A stretch of DNA of 64,000 bases from Cognatiyoonia sediminum (GTDB lineage Bacteria; Pseudomonadota; Alphaproteobacteria; Rhodobacterales; Rhodobacteraceae), in assembly GCF_900129845.1 (NCBI RefSeq), contig NZ_FQXB01000008.1, positions 1-64,000 on the forward strand, given 5' to 3'. Shown here piece by piece: positions 34,500 to 44,023 of this stretch (within the stretch, counting starts at the first letter, position 1; each line of letters begins with the position of its first letter). The position numbers were made by a program, and so were the translations under genes. The notes below the pieces were generated by a model. The model worked only from the letters and a program-made list of their open reading frames with translations. It was not told the origin of the DNA and made no database searches.

Positions 34500-36935
34500 T
34501 TAGCTGCGGATGCGATCGAAGTCTGGATCGTAGGGGCAGGGTGCGATCACGGTTGCTTTGACCAGATCACCGCACAAATCCAACTCCATTGAACGACCGA
34601 TCGCACTGTGCTTAGTGTCTACGAATGCATAGGCGAGGTTCAGACCTGTTCGATGTCCCCAATCCCCCGACGTGATTGTACCGACAACCTTGTCGCCGTC
34701 CATGAGCGATCCACCGGGATGGGCAGGGGCCTTCGTGGCGTCGATTTGGAGCGAGACGAGTTTCTTTGACGGGGCGTTTGCTTGGCGTTTCATCAACGCA
34801 TCGCGGCCGACGAAATCCGCTTTGTCCAATTTCACGAACCGATCTAGGCCGGTTTCGAAGGGGTCAAACTCTGTCAGCAAGTCAGCCTTCCAATGCAAGA
34901 ACCCCTTTTCCATCCGCATGGAGTCCACAGCGCGGGCACCGAAGAGCTGCATGTCGAATTCCTTGCCAGCCTCACGCAAGGCCAGATAGGCGGCGTAGAG
35001 GGATGCGTTGGGGATATGAATTTCGTAGGCCAATTCGCCCGAAAAGCTGACGCCCATGACCGTTGCGGGAGCAAAACCGACGAAGCATTCACGAACGGAG
35101 AGCCATGGGAAGGCGTCCGCCGACCAATCACCACGGGCGCACTTTGACACAACGGCCCGCGCATTTGGTCCCGCGAGAACAAGTATGGTCTGATCGTTGG
35201 TCAGACTGCTGATCCGAACGTCTTCGTCGTCGCGCAGGTGTTGTTGCAACCAATCCATATCGTGGAATTCGCTGGCGGCAGCGGAGCCATACCAGGTGCG
35301 GGCGGGGCCACGGTCGGATGCCGGTAAATTGGCAACCGTGGCCTCGCCCTTCACCATTCCGCGGTGGTTCAGGAGATAACCCAGGCCGACACGACCTTCC
35401 TTTTTTGTCACGTTCCCGCAGAACATCCGGTCGAGGAAGCTGTGGCGGTCGGTGCCGGTGATTTCAAAGCGATTGAAGCCGTTAACTTCACAGAGGCCGA
35501 CGTTTTCTTGCACGTTGCGCACTTCAGCGGCGACAACATCAAAGGCCTCATCGAAATCAAATGTGAGGATGGGATGAAAATTAGGCGTTGGTTTGATGTA
35601 GTCGACCCGCTCCCAACCATTGACGATGGTGAACTCTGCACCTTCTGCCGCAAGGATCGGTGTCAACGGTGTCGTCTTGGCAGGGCGACCGGCGGGGCGG
35701 TGTTCATGCGGGAAATGGAAGCGGAATTCGTTTTGATAATCCTCGATGGCTTTTAGCGATGTCAGCTCTGCATTCGCATGGCCAGTGAACCGACGCGGAT
35801 CGAGGCACCACGTGTCATAGCAGGCTTCGCCATGAACGATCTGTTGGGCGAGCAACCAGCCGTGCCCGCCGCCTTCGCCTACGCCCGCGCGCAGGCCGAT
35901 GATGCAAAACGCGTTACGCTTACCGGGGATCGGGCCGACCAGTGGCGCCCCATCGATGGTATATGTGATCGGGCCGTTCACGACACGTTTGATGCCGACT
36001 TCGGTGAGGGCTGGCATACGGGCAAATGCGCCTTCGAGAACGTCCATCACACGGTCGAGGTCATCGGGGCAGAGGTCATTGGCAAAACTCGGGCTGATCC
36101 CATTCATGCCCCATGTTTTGCAGCCCTGTTCGTAGAAGCCGACCAAAAGGCCGTTCTTTTCCTGCCGCGAATAATAGTCAGAGATCGGGCAGCGCAGCAG
36201 GGGCATTCGGTGGCCCGCTTCGATGATTGCCGGAATGTCTTCGGTGACGAAATACTGGTGCTCCATCGAGGCGACGGGGTGATGCACACCCATCATCGCG
36301 CCAACTTCATTCACGCGGTAGCCACAGGCGTTGACGACAATGTCGGCGTCGATGGTCCCTTTGGTCGTCTCAACCGTCCATGTATCGTCGCTGTTTTGGG
36401 TTAGGGTTGTGACAGCCGTATGGCGATAGACTTCTGCGCCAGCTTTTCGTGCATGGAAGGCGAGCGCTTGGCAAAGCTGTGCTGGATCAATATCACCGTC
36501 CTCACCATCCCAAAGGCCGCCGACGAGGTTCTCCGTCGAAATCAACGGATGCCGGCGCGCGCATTCTTCTGCGTGGATAACCTCAAACTCGACCCCCATG
36601 CCTCGGGCCATGGAGGAAAAGTGGCGGTAGCCTTGCATCTGCGCTTCGGTATTGGCGAGCCGAATACCGCCGTCACCGTGATGATAGCCGACCGGATACT
36701 CGGGATCGTCGCAGAGTTTTTTGTAGAGCGCGATGGAGTGCGACTTGAGGCCAACCATGGTTTGGTTCATCCCAAAGTTCGTAACCTGCGCGGCGGAGTG
36801 CCACGTTGTGCCCGACGTCAGTTCATCCCGTTCGATCAACACAACGTCTGACCAACCTTCTTGCGTGAGGTGGTAGAGGGTGGAACACCCTGCGATACCG
36901 CCGCCGATCACAGCCACTTTGGTGCGCGATTTCAT
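34500..36935 (-). CDS. dimethylglycine/sarcosine dehydrogenase-like FAD-GcvT fusion
   Basis: 811-aa fusion. The N-terminal half is a D-amino-acid-oxidase-type FAD domain (VAVIGGGIAGCSTLYHL) with H46 in SGTTWHSAA, the position that carries covalent FAD in DMGDH and sarcosine dehydrogenase. The C-terminal ~350 residues are GcvT-like (VGLCEVNGFNRFEITGTDRHSFLDRMFCGN), which capture the released methyl as methylene-tetrahydrofolate. The product would feed glycine or serine metabolism. CGGAG lies ahead of the ATG. It belongs functionally with the Rieske, MttB and proXWV genes as late steps of glycine betaine or carnitine breakdown; substrate between DMG and sarcosine is undecided. Confidence 0.88.
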   Translation of the reverse strand: MKSRTKVAVIGGGIAGCSTLYHLTQEGWSDVVLIERDELTSGTTWHSAAQVTNFGMNQTMVGLKSHSIALYKKLCDDPEYPVGYHHGDGGIRLANTEAQMQGYRHFSSMARGMGVEFEVIHAEECARRHPLISTENLVGGLWDGEDGDIDPAQLCQALAFHARKAGAEVYRHTAVTTLTQNSDDTWTVETTKGTIDADIVVNACGYRVNEVGAMMGVHHPVASMEHQYFVTEDIPAIIEAGHRMPLLRCPISDYYSRQEKNGLLVGFYEQGCKTWGMNGISPSFANDLCPDDLDRVMDVLEGAFARMPALTEVGIKRVVNGPITYTIDGAPLVGPIPGKRNAFCIIGLRAGVGEGGGHGWLLAQQIVHGEACYDTWCLDPRRFTGHANAELTSLKAIEDYQNEFRFHFPHEHRPAGRPAKTTPLTPILAAEGAEFTIVNGWERVDYIKPTPNFHPILTFDFDEAFDVVAAEVRNVQENVGLCEVNGFNRFEITGTDRHSFLDRMFCGNVTKKEGRVGLGYLLNHRGMVKGEATVANLPASDRGPARTWYGSAAASEFHDMDWLQQHLRDDEDVRISSLTNDQTILVLAGPNARAVVSKCARGDWSADAFPWLSVRECFVGFAPATVMGVSFSGELAYEIHIPNASLYAAYLALREAGKEFDMQLFGARAVDSMRMEKGFLHWKADLLTEFDPFETGLDRFVKLDKADFVGRDALMKRQANAPSKKLVSLQIDATKAPAHPGGSLMDGDKVVGTITSGDWGHRTGLNLAYAFVDTKHSAIGRSMELDLCGDLVKATVIAPCPYDPDFDRIRS

Positions 36936-37030
36936 GATGTCTTACTCCGCTGTCGTGCGGGGTCAGTTTATGGAGCGGGCGAAATCTTCAAAGCAAAGAA
37001 TTCAAGTTTTGCGATTTGCGAAATCGGGTT

Positions 37031-38818
37031 TCAGGTGGCGCTAATTTCGATCTCACCGCTGCTTGAAACAGAGTAATACCCTGCCAAGGCTGCAACGGTC
37101 TCGATCGAAGGCTTATCACGCTCCCAGCACATCGCTGCGACACCAAGCATGCGCGGCATCAACATAGGCCAGATTTGATCATCTTGGGTCGTAAACTCTG
37201 ACCAGAAGGTGCCCTGCACACCAATGATGCGATCTGACAGATCAGCGTCGGGGACCGGATCCCAGTTGATCGTATCGGGTAGGTCAACGAAGGCGGCCCA
37301 ACTTGCCCCCCAATCATCTGGATCGGAGGTATGCGCCATATCGAGGTAGACCTGCTGCGCCGGTGTCATGACAACGTCATAGCCCGCGCGGGCGGCCTCT
37401 AACCCTGGTCCCTGACCAGTCCAGCTGAATAGGATTGCGTCGTGGCCGATCCCGCCATTCTTGCCTTGGGCGGCTTCTTCCCACGCGGCGGGGCGCAGGC
37501 TCTTTGATCGGGCGAAGGCGGCGAAACGATACATTGTCCACCCTTGCAAATCCATTGTCGTTTGAAGGTCGTGCTGCTCCATCAAGGCGCGCGCTTTGGG
37601 GCTGCTCATCCATGTGTCTTCAGCGAGTTCGTCGCAGCCGAGGTGGATGTGACCGAAGGGGAAGATTTCCGCGATCTCTGTAATAAGCGCCTCAACGATG
37701 TCCCACGTTTTCGGCATCGCGGGGTTCATTGCATTCCGTTCGTAGCCTTGCACGGAGCGTTCGGCGCCATTGTCTGTTGAGTCGAGCGTTTCGGGATAGA
37801 GGGTCGTGATGCACAGCGCATGGGCTGGTGTTTCGATCTCTGGCAAGATTTCGATGTTCAGTTCTTTGGCCCGCGCGATGATCTGCTTTGCTGTCTCGAT
37901 GGAATAACTGCCGCCTTGGACCGGCGCACCCGAAAACAGACCCGGCATGGTTTGGCCGTCGCCGCGAAGCGCGGTCTTTTGCCAAAGGTCGGGAAGACAG
38001 GCGACCTCTAAACGGAAAGCTTCGTCATCAGCGAAGTGCCAGTGAAAGCGGTTCAGCTTGAGTATCGCCATAAGATCGAGCAGCGATAGGATTGTGTCGG
38101 GTTCGTAATAATGGCGCGCCGTATCGAGGTGCTGACCACGCCACGCAAATCGAGGGCTATCTGTGATGCGCCCACAGGGAATTGGGCCCTGTTGTAGCAA
38201 AGTCAGAAGAGTGATCCCCGCATAGAAGCGGCCGCCGTAAGAGTTTGCGATGATCCGGACGCCTTGAGGCGTGAATTCAATTTCGTAAGCGTCGGTTTCG
38301 AGTTCACCGGTCTCGATGATGATCGGCATAGTGCCCTTGAATAACATGCCTTGGCGTTGGGCGAGAGCGCTGACGGCGGACAAGGCATCGTCTTCGAATG
38401 CAAATCCGTCAGCCTCCAGAACGCCTTCGCTCGGCGCCCATGTTTCGGGTTGGGGTGCGAGGGGTAGGCCTTCTAGTTCGCTGTGTTCTGTTCGCGGCGG
38501 AACCCGACGACCTGCCTCTGTTGGCGGCAGTTCAATGATGTCACCCCCAACGCGGAGGTAGGGGCCCAAGGGCTTCCAAGCGCGATTGGCGGGTTTGTAG
38601 CCGGCTTGATACTTGATTGTGGCTTTGTGCTCTTTGCCCTTCGCCAAATCGGGCAATTGGACTTCAGTATAGCTGCCGACCGACTTTATGAGCGTTCCGC
38701 CGCGAACGGGTTCCAAAGGCGCCATGCCTGAGAAGCAGAAAACAGGGGCAGCGAGGTCTTGATCGGAGGTGATTGCGCACAGCAATTCATCCCCGACGAT
38801 TTGGCAGTCGTATTTCAT
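37031..38818 (-). CDS. GH20 beta-N-acetylhexosaminidase
   Basis: 595-aa glycoside hydrolase. The GH20 catalytic pair is D396-E397 in HLGCDELAEDTW; the barrel is preceded by the GH20 alpha/beta domain (IIANSYGGRFYAGITLLTLLQQG) and WRGQHLDTARHYYEPDTIL. It removes terminal GlcNAc or GalNAc from oligosaccharides. The start at 38818 (MKYDCQIVG) is one base after the GntR stop, and no signal peptide follows, so it is probably cytoplasmic and acts on imported oligomers. It forms a leftward operon with the GntR regulator, opposite the ABC transporter operon. Confidence 0.9.
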   Translation of the reverse strand: MKYDCQIVGDELLCAITSDQDLAAPVFCFSGMAPLEPVRGGTLIKSVGSYTEVQLPDLAKGKEHKATIKYQAGYKPANRAWKPLGPYLRVGGDIIELPPTEAGRRVPPRTEHSELEGLPLAPQPETWAPSEGVLEADGFAFEDDALSAVSALAQRQGMLFKGTMPIIIETGELETDAYEIEFTPQGVRIIANSYGGRFYAGITLLTLLQQGPIPCGRITDSPRFAWRGQHLDTARHYYEPDTILSLLDLMAILKLNRFHWHFADDEAFRLEVACLPDLWQKTALRGDGQTMPGLFSGAPVQGGSYSIETAKQIIARAKELNIEILPEIETPAHALCITTLYPETLDSTDNGAERSVQGYERNAMNPAMPKTWDIVEALITEIAEIFPFGHIHLGCDELAEDTWMSSPKARALMEQHDLQTTMDLQGWTMYRFAAFARSKSLRPAAWEEAAQGKNGGIGHDAILFSWTGQGPGLEAARAGYDVVMTPAQQVYLDMAHTSDPDDWGASWAAFVDLPDTINWDPVPDADLSDRIIGVQGTFWSEFTTQDDQIWPMLMPRMLGVAAMCWERDKPSIETVAALAGYYSVSSSGEIEISAT

Positions 38819-38819
38819 G

Positions 38820-39575
38820 TTAGTCCAAGCGTAGTTCGGAAACGAAGTCGTAGACGTCAGAGCGGTAGTAGCCGCTTGTAAATTCAATGGGGCGACCTGT
38901 GGCGAGGTAAGCGGTCCGTTCGATTTGAAGAACGGCTGTTCCATCAGGGAGTTTCAGGAGTTCAGCAACGCGATCGGTTGCATTGATCGCCATGACGCGC
39001 TGAAGGGCGCGGGTGGGGGCGGTGCCTCTCGACCTTAGAACTTCATAGAGTGAAACGCTGACGCGGTCGGGGTTAGGGAGAATGTCATCTGGTACAGACG
39101 AATATTCCAATGCCATCGGAACGCCGTCACCGCTGCGCAGGCGATGGATGCGGGAGGCGCGTTGAACTGGTGTGAGCCCGAGAATAGTGGTTTCAGTTGG
39201 CGTCGGACGAAAGACGCCTCGGAGCAAAACTTCACTCGAGGAGCGGATGCCGCGCGCTTGAAGATTTTCGGTAAAGGAAACGAGCGAAGACAGCGACTGT
39301 TCGAATCGTTCGCCCTTTTCGCTAACGAACGAACCCGCGCCCTGCCGTTGCTCGATTAGCCCTGCGTCGACCAACTCAGCAATAGCCTTACGCACAGTCA
39401 CGCGGCTGATACCCGCGATGTCGGCAAGCTCGCGTTCTGATGGAAGCTGATCTTCCTGCGCCAAACTGCCTGATTTTATGAGCTCTGTGATGTGTCGGGA
39501 CAGTTGGCGGTACCGCGCGCCTTTGCCCTCTCGAAACCAACGAGTGGCGTCTAATTCTTCGACGAGATCACTCAT
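38820..39575 (-). CDS. GntR/HutC-family regulator (UTRA domain), NagR-like
   Basis: 251-aa repressor with an N-terminal winged helix (YRQLSRHITELIKSGSLAQEDQLPSERELADIAGISRVTVRKAIAELVDAGLIEQRQGAGSFV) and a C-terminal UTRA sensor (RASRIHRLRSGDGVPMALEYSSVP … LQIERTAYLATGRPIEFTSGYYRSDVYDF). NagR/DasR relatives sense GlcN-6-P or GlcNAc-6-P. It lies between its own operon partner (the hexosaminidase) and the divergent transporter operon, with TGGTAT…ATACCA sites in between. It most likely controls both directions. Confidence 0.9.
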   Translation of the reverse strand: MSDLVEELDATRWFREGKGARYRQLSRHITELIKSGSLAQEDQLPSERELADIAGISRVTVRKAIAELVDAGLIEQRQGAGSFVSEKGERFEQSLSSLVSFTENLQARGIRSSSEVLLRGVFRPTPTETTILGLTPVQRASRIHRLRSGDGVPMALEYSSVPDDILPNPDRVSVSLYEVLRSRGTAPTRALQRVMAINATDRVAELLKLPDGTAVLQIERTAYLATGRPIEFTSGYYRSDVYDFVSELRLD

Positions 39576-39591
39576 GTATTGGTCTCCCCTC

Positions 39592-39612
39592 TGGTATCAA
39601 TTTATAATACCA
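39592..39612. promoter_or_regulatory. NagR-like operator in the divergent amino-sugar control region
   Basis: TGGTAT (39592-39597) and ATACCA (39607-39612) are inverted half-sites nine bases apart, just upstream of the GntR gene. Another TGGTAT half-site occurs at 39697-39702 on the transporter side. The 208-base divergent region (39576-39783) is AT-rich in its middle. Binding by the GntR/UTRA protein is inferred from position. Confidence 0.6.
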
Positions 39613-39783
39613 ATATTGGAAAATGCGACCAATAAAGGGATCATCAATTGATCGAAACCTCATATATTTAAGGAAAAAATGCAAGTGGAAATATTTTGGT
39701 ATTAAAGTGGTAGTCAAAATGGATTTATCGGGTACTTTAGTTGACAACCGCTGATTCGAGCGGGCGCCAAGGGGGGAACCTGA

Positions 39784-40722
39784 ATGACGGACGTGGCACA
39801 GTCCTCAACTCTGGAAACCAGTTTTAAGACACGTAAGACCATGTCGGAGAACGTGTTTGGCTGGTTGTTGATCGGCCCGGCGATGCTGTTCATTGCTTTG
39901 ATCGTAGCGTGGCCTTTGGCGGAAACTGTCCGCTTGTCCTTTATGGAAGCCCGATTGGGTGGTGAGAAATATGTTGGTCTCGAAAACTATCAAGACCTTC
40001 TCGACAGCCGGAAGTTCCATCAGACCATTGTCCGCACCTTTTATTGGATGTTCCTCTCGGTTTCGCTGAAGCTGATCCTTGGTCTCATCGGAGCGACACT
40101 GTTGAACGCAGCAGTTCCGGGTCGCGCGCTGTTCCGCGTTCTCGTGATGCCACCGTGGGTGATCCCCATCGCAATTGGTATGATCGGTTGGTTGTGGCTC
40201 TACAACGGGTATTTCGGTGTCTTGTCTGGAACGATGATGTCGCTCGGCATCACTGATGGCCCGTTTGAATTTCTCGCCCACAAGCAATCCGCCTTCTACT
40301 CCGCAGTTGTCGCTGATGTATGGGTCGGGACGCCCATGGTGACGCTATTTTTCCTTGCCGCGATGCAAGGTGTGCCGCGCGATCTTTATGAAGCTGCTTA
40401 CGTCGATGGCGCGTCGCGTTGGTATCGGTTCCGCAGGATTACGATCCCTCAGATCATGCCGGTGATTGTGTCGATGTCGCTGCTGTCTGCGATCTTTACC
40501 TTCAATTCGTTCGAGATCATCTGGATCCTGACCGAAGGTGGCCCGCGCGGAGCGACAACAACCTTGATCGTTGACACCTACAAAACGGCGATCAGCAACT
40601 TCAAATTCGGACAAGGTTCCGCCCGCGCTGTGATCATTGTGATCCTCTTGGGAACCTTCAGCCTGATCTACCTGTTCTTCCTCAATAAGGTGAACCGTTA
40701 CTACGGGAACGGCAAGAAATGA
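39784..40722 (+). CDS. sugar ABC transporter permease (MalF type)
   Basis: 312-aa inner-membrane permease of the carbohydrate uptake 1 family with six predicted helices, the first at about residues 27-50 (GWLLIGPAMLFIALIVAWPLA). The EAA loop that docks the ATPase is EAAYVDGASRWYRFRRITIPQI. GGGGGGAA provides a strong ribosome binding site. It opens the rightward operon and overlaps the second permease by four bases. With the hexosaminidase and NagA in the same locus, the cargo is probably N-acetylglucosamine or its short oligomers. Confidence 0.9.
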   Translation: MTDVAQSSTLETSFKTRKTMSENVFGWLLIGPAMLFIALIVAWPLAETVRLSFMEARLGGEKYVGLENYQDLLDSRKFHQTIVRTFYWMFLSVSLKLILGLIGATLLNAAVPGRALFRVLVMPPWVIPIAIGMIGWLWLYNGYFGVLSGTMMSLGITDGPFEFLAHKQSAFYSAVVADVWVGTPMVTLFFLAAMQGVPRDLYEAAYVDGASRWYRFRRITIPQIMPVIVSMSLLSAIFTFNSFEIIWILTEGGPRGATTTLIVDTYKTAISNFKFGQGSARAVIIVILLGTFSLIYLFFLNKVNRYYGNGKK

Positions 40723-41561
40723 TGGATCGCTACACAAAACTGCAGATGGCAGGCATCTACTTTGCCGTTACGATCTTCCTGATCTTCATCCTGCTGCCAT
40801 TCTTTGAGATGTTCATGGCTTCCTTGCGGCCGCTCGAACACCTGTTCCGCAGTCCTTACCAATTCTGGTCTGACGATTTCAGTTTCCAAGCTTATTCGGA
40901 CATGTGGGAGACGGTACCATTGTTGGGCCGGTACATCTGGAACTCTGTCTATATCGCAACGATGGTCACTCTGCTGACGATGATTTTCATCATCCCTGCG
41001 GCCTATGCCTACGCACGTTTGGACTTTCCGTTCAAGAACGCGTCGCTGGCGATTTTCCTTGGCGTGAACATGTTCACAGGTGCGGTTCTTTTGATCCCGC
41101 TCTATCGCGTTCTGCGCACGATGGGTTTGCTCAACACTTATTGGGCGATGATCGTTCCCGGCGTCGCCTTCTTGATCCCAACGGGCATTTGGCTGTTGCG
41201 GTCCTACTTGGAAAAAATCCCGCGCGAGTTGGAAGAGGCGGCTTATGTCGATGGCGCCTCTCGCATGTATACGCTGCGCCGCGTTGTGCTGCCATTGGCG
41301 GTACCGGGTCTGATCGTGGTTGGTGTTGCCGTGTTCATCGGAGCTTACGCGCAGCAATTCCTCTTTGCGATTACGTTCAATCAACAGCGAGAACTTCAGC
41401 CGCTACCGGCGGGTCTGTTTGAGTTCATCGGCTATCAGGATGTGACATGGAACCAGATGATGGCGGCTGCCTTAACCGGCATCCTTCCCGTCATGGTCAT
41501 ATTCTTATTCCTCCAGAAATTCCTGGTCGCAGGCCTGACGGCGGGCGCGGTCAAAGAATGA
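40719..41561 (+). CDS. sugar ABC transporter permease (MalG type)
   Basis: 280-aa partner permease with six helices and the EAA motif EEAAYVDGASRMYTLRRVVLPLAVPG. Two tandem ATGs (40719 and 40722) sit on the stop of the preceding gene (ATGATG), so coupling is built in either way. It lies 29 bases upstream of the binding-protein start. Function follows from the operon: import of an amino sugar or oligosaccharide. Confidence 0.9.
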   Translation: MMDRYTKLQMAGIYFAVTIFLIFILLPFFEMFMASLRPLEHLFRSPYQFWSDDFSFQAYSDMWETVPLLGRYIWNSVYIATMVTLLTMIFIIPAAYAYARLDFPFKNASLAIFLGVNMFTGAVLLIPLYRVLRTMGLLNTYWAMIVPGVAFLIPTGIWLLRSYLEKIPRELEEAAYVDGASRMYTLRRVVLPLAVPGLIVVGVAVFIGAYAQQFLFAITFNQQRELQPLPAGLFEFIGYQDVTWNQMMAAALTGILPVMVIFLFLQKFLVAGLTAGAVKE

Positions 41562-41590
41562 AGAAATCTGTCAACAAAGGGAGACTGAAA

Positions 41591-42793
41591 ATGAAATATC
41601 TAACAATGTCACTAGGGGTCGCACTGCTGAGCAGCGCTGCATCCATGGCAGCAGCAGAAACCGAACTGCACTTTATCATGTGTGGTGGTGAGGTTCGTGC
41701 GGCTGACCAAGCTGTCGTCGACCAGTTTGTCGCTGACAACGAAGGTGTCACTGTAAACCTAGAGGCTGTGCCTTGGGGAACATGTCAGGACAAGTCACTG
41801 ACACTCGCAGCAGCTGGTGATCCACCATCCATTGCTTACATGGGCTCTCGCACACTCTTGCAGTTGGCCAACAACGATCTGATCGTTCCGGCGCAAATCC
41901 AAGATGACGTGCAGTATCAGACCGGTGTTTTGAACACAGTGACTGTGTCTGGCCAGGAATGGGGTTACCCACATGCGTTCTCTACAAAGGCGCTCTACAT
42001 CAACTGTGATCTCGTAGAAGAATCCGGCCAGGAATGTGTAGCTCCAGCAACTTGGGACGACATGTACACAATGGCGAAAGGCGTCGTGGACAACACAGAC
42101 GCTGCTGGTGTTGGCCTTGCTGGTAAAGACTTCGACAACACAATGCATCAGTTCCTGAACTACCTCTATTCCAACGGTGGTGTTGTGATCGACCCTGCAA
42201 CAGGTGAGAACATGCTGGACAGCGCGCAGACACGCGAAACGCTGGAATTCTACGGCAAACTGGCTGAAGTATCTCAGGAAGGTCCAACCGCTTGGGAACG
42301 TGATCAGTTGAAAGACCTGTTCAACGACGGTCAGATCGCGATGTATGTCCAAGGTCCATGGGGCTATGGCCAGCATAACGAAGACATCAACCAGTTGGTT
42401 GCACCTGTTCCAGCCGGGCCATCCGGTGAAAGCGGCACGATCCTGATCACAGACAGCATCGTTGTATTCAAAGGCTCCGGCCATGAAGACTTGGCGCATG
42501 AGCTTGCTCAGCGGATCACATCTGGCGACAGCCAGTATGACCTCGACAGCTCTTGGGGTCTGACACCGATCCTTGACTATGCTGCGATGGGTAAATCCGA
42601 CCTTTACTATGAAACAGGCGTTTGGCCGAACTTCACGGCGACGATTTCAACAGGCGGCCCAGAGCCAATCGTTGAAGACTTCAAGTCGCTGCAGTCCGTC
42701 TTCACCAACATGGTGCAGGGCATCCTGTTGGCAGACGACACGGTTGATAACCTTGTCACAATCGCTGCCGAGGAACTCGACGAAGCGATGTAA
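41591..42793 (+). CDS. sugar ABC transporter substrate-binding protein
   Basis: 400-aa extracellular solute-binding protein family 1 member. ATG 41591 follows GGGAG and opens into a signal peptide of about 22 residues (MKYLTMSLGVALL…MAAAETELHF); the longer open frame upstream has no such feature. The body shows the usual SBP segments (PSIAYMGSRTLLQLANNDLI, GQIAMYVQGPWGYGQHN). Codon choice is unusually uniform compared with its neighbours, as often seen for abundant binding proteins. A stable hairpin follows the stop. Confidence 0.9.
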   Translation: MKYLTMSLGVALLSSAASMAAAETELHFIMCGGEVRAADQAVVDQFVADNEGVTVNLEAVPWGTCQDKSLTLAAAGDPPSIAYMGSRTLLQLANNDLIVPAQIQDDVQYQTGVLNTVTVSGQEWGYPHAFSTKALYINCDLVEESGQECVAPATWDDMYTMAKGVVDNTDAAGVGLAGKDFDNTMHQFLNYLYSNGGVVIDPATGENMLDSAQTRETLEFYGKLAEVSQEGPTAWERDQLKDLFNDGQIAMYVQGPWGYGQHNEDINQLVAPVPAGPSGESGTILITDSIVVFKGSGHEDLAHELAQRITSGDSQYDLDSSWGLTPILDYAAMGKSDLYYETGVWPNFTATISTGGPEPIVEDFKSLQSVFTNMVQGILLADDTVDNLVTIAAEELDEAM

Positions 42794-42807
42794 ATCATCC
42801 TCCCTTT

Positions 42808-42833
42808 CGGGCGGCGGTCTAGGCCGTCGCCCG
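42808..42833 (+). terminator. hairpin after the sugar-binding-protein gene
   Basis: CGGGCGGCGG and CCGTCGCCCG pair over ten positions (one G-T) around tctagg, 14 bases after the stop. There is no T tract. Within an operon such a structure usually protects the upstream mRNA or causes partial termination, raising binding-protein yield over the downstream ATPase and enzymes. Confidence 0.65.
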
Positions 42834-42922
42834 GACACGAGGTTTGTCGGTTTTGCGCCGACCCACCACTCATACCACCTAGTTTCGCGGTTTTGACAGC
42901 CGCACCAGTTTGGATCTGACCC

Positions 42923-44023
42923 ATGGCGACGCTCGATCTTCTTTCCATCAACAAATCGTTCGGAGCCGCGAAGGTTCTACACGACATCAGCCTTGCTATT
43001 GAGGACAAAGAATTCGTTGTCTTCGTCGGCCCCTCCGGCTGCGGTAAGTCCACGCTGCTTCGGATAATCGCCGGATTGGAAGAAACGACTTCCGGCCAGA
43101 TCATGATCGACGGAAAAGACGTCAGCGATGCCCACCCGGTCGACCGCGGCATCTCGATGGTCTTTCAATCCTACGCTCTTTATCCGCATCTGACCGTTTA
43201 TGAGAATATTGCCTTTCCTTTGCGTGTTCAGAAGATGCCGCAACCGGAAATGGACGCCGCTGTGAACCGTGCGGCAGAAATATTGCAGCTGACGGACAAG
43301 TTGCAATTGAAGCCGGGGCAGCTTTCTGGCGGGCAACGCCAAAGGGTTGCGATTGGGCGATCCATCGTGCGGAACCCTAAAGTTTTCTTGTTCGATGAGC
43401 CGCTCTCGAACCTTGATGCCGCTTTGCGCGGCGACATGCGCGTGGAACTTAGCCAGCTACACCGTAGTCTTGAGGCAACGATGGTCTATGTCACCCACGA
43501 TCAGGTCGAAGCGATGACAATGGCAGATCGGATCGTTGTTTTGAACGCGGGTCGTGTTGAGCAGTTCGGCACGCCAATGGAATTGTACCATCATCCGAAA
43601 ACGAAATTTGTGGCTTCCTTTATCGGGCAACCCAACATGAACCTGTTGCCCGCTAAGGTCTTGGGCAGCGATGCAAAGAGCTTGAAAGTTGAACTCGACG
43701 GGGGACATCAAATGGTGGTTCCTGTGGAGGCCGGCTTGGTATCGAAAGGCGACAATGTCGAAGTTGGCATTCGCCCTGAACATGTCTCCCTCGGTGACAG
43801 CGGATTGAGCGTGACGGTTAATGTACTCGAACGCCTCGGCGGTGTTTCGATTACCTACGGCGCGGTCGGAAATGGCACGCGGTTCTGCGCCTCGCTTCCG
43901 GGTGATGCGGCGATCCGCGAGGGCACTCCGGTGACGCTCGCTGTGAACCCCGATGACTGCCACGTCTTTGATGCAAATGGCGATGTTCTGAGTCGCCAAG
44001 CAGCGCCTGAGCTTGCCGGATGA
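42923..44023 (+). CDS. sugar ABC transporter ATPase (MsmX/UgpC type)
   Basis: 366-aa ATPase of the carbohydrate uptake 1 family. Walker A is GPSGCGKST, signature LSGGQRQRVAIGRSI, Walker B VFLFDEPLSNLDA and the switch histidine YVTHDQVEAM, followed by the C-terminal TOBE/regulatory domain (VEVGIRPEHVSLG). It overlaps the oxidoreductase gene by four bases (ATGA). It completes the four-part transporter of the operon. Confidence 0.92.
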   Translation: MATLDLLSINKSFGAAKVLHDISLAIEDKEFVVFVGPSGCGKSTLLRIIAGLEETTSGQIMIDGKDVSDAHPVDRGISMVFQSYALYPHLTVYENIAFPLRVQKMPQPEMDAAVNRAAEILQLTDKLQLKPGQLSGGQRQRVAIGRSIVRNPKVFLFDEPLSNLDAALRGDMRVELSQLHRSLEATMVYVTHDQVEAMTMADRIVVLNAGRVEQFGTPMELYHHPKTKFVASFIGQPNMNLLPAKVLGSDAKSLKVELDGGHQMVVPVEAGLVSKGDNVEVGIRPEHVSLGDSGLSVTVNVLERLGGVSITYGAVGNGTRFCASLPGDAAIREGTPVTLAVNPDDCHVFDANGDVLSRQAAPELAG

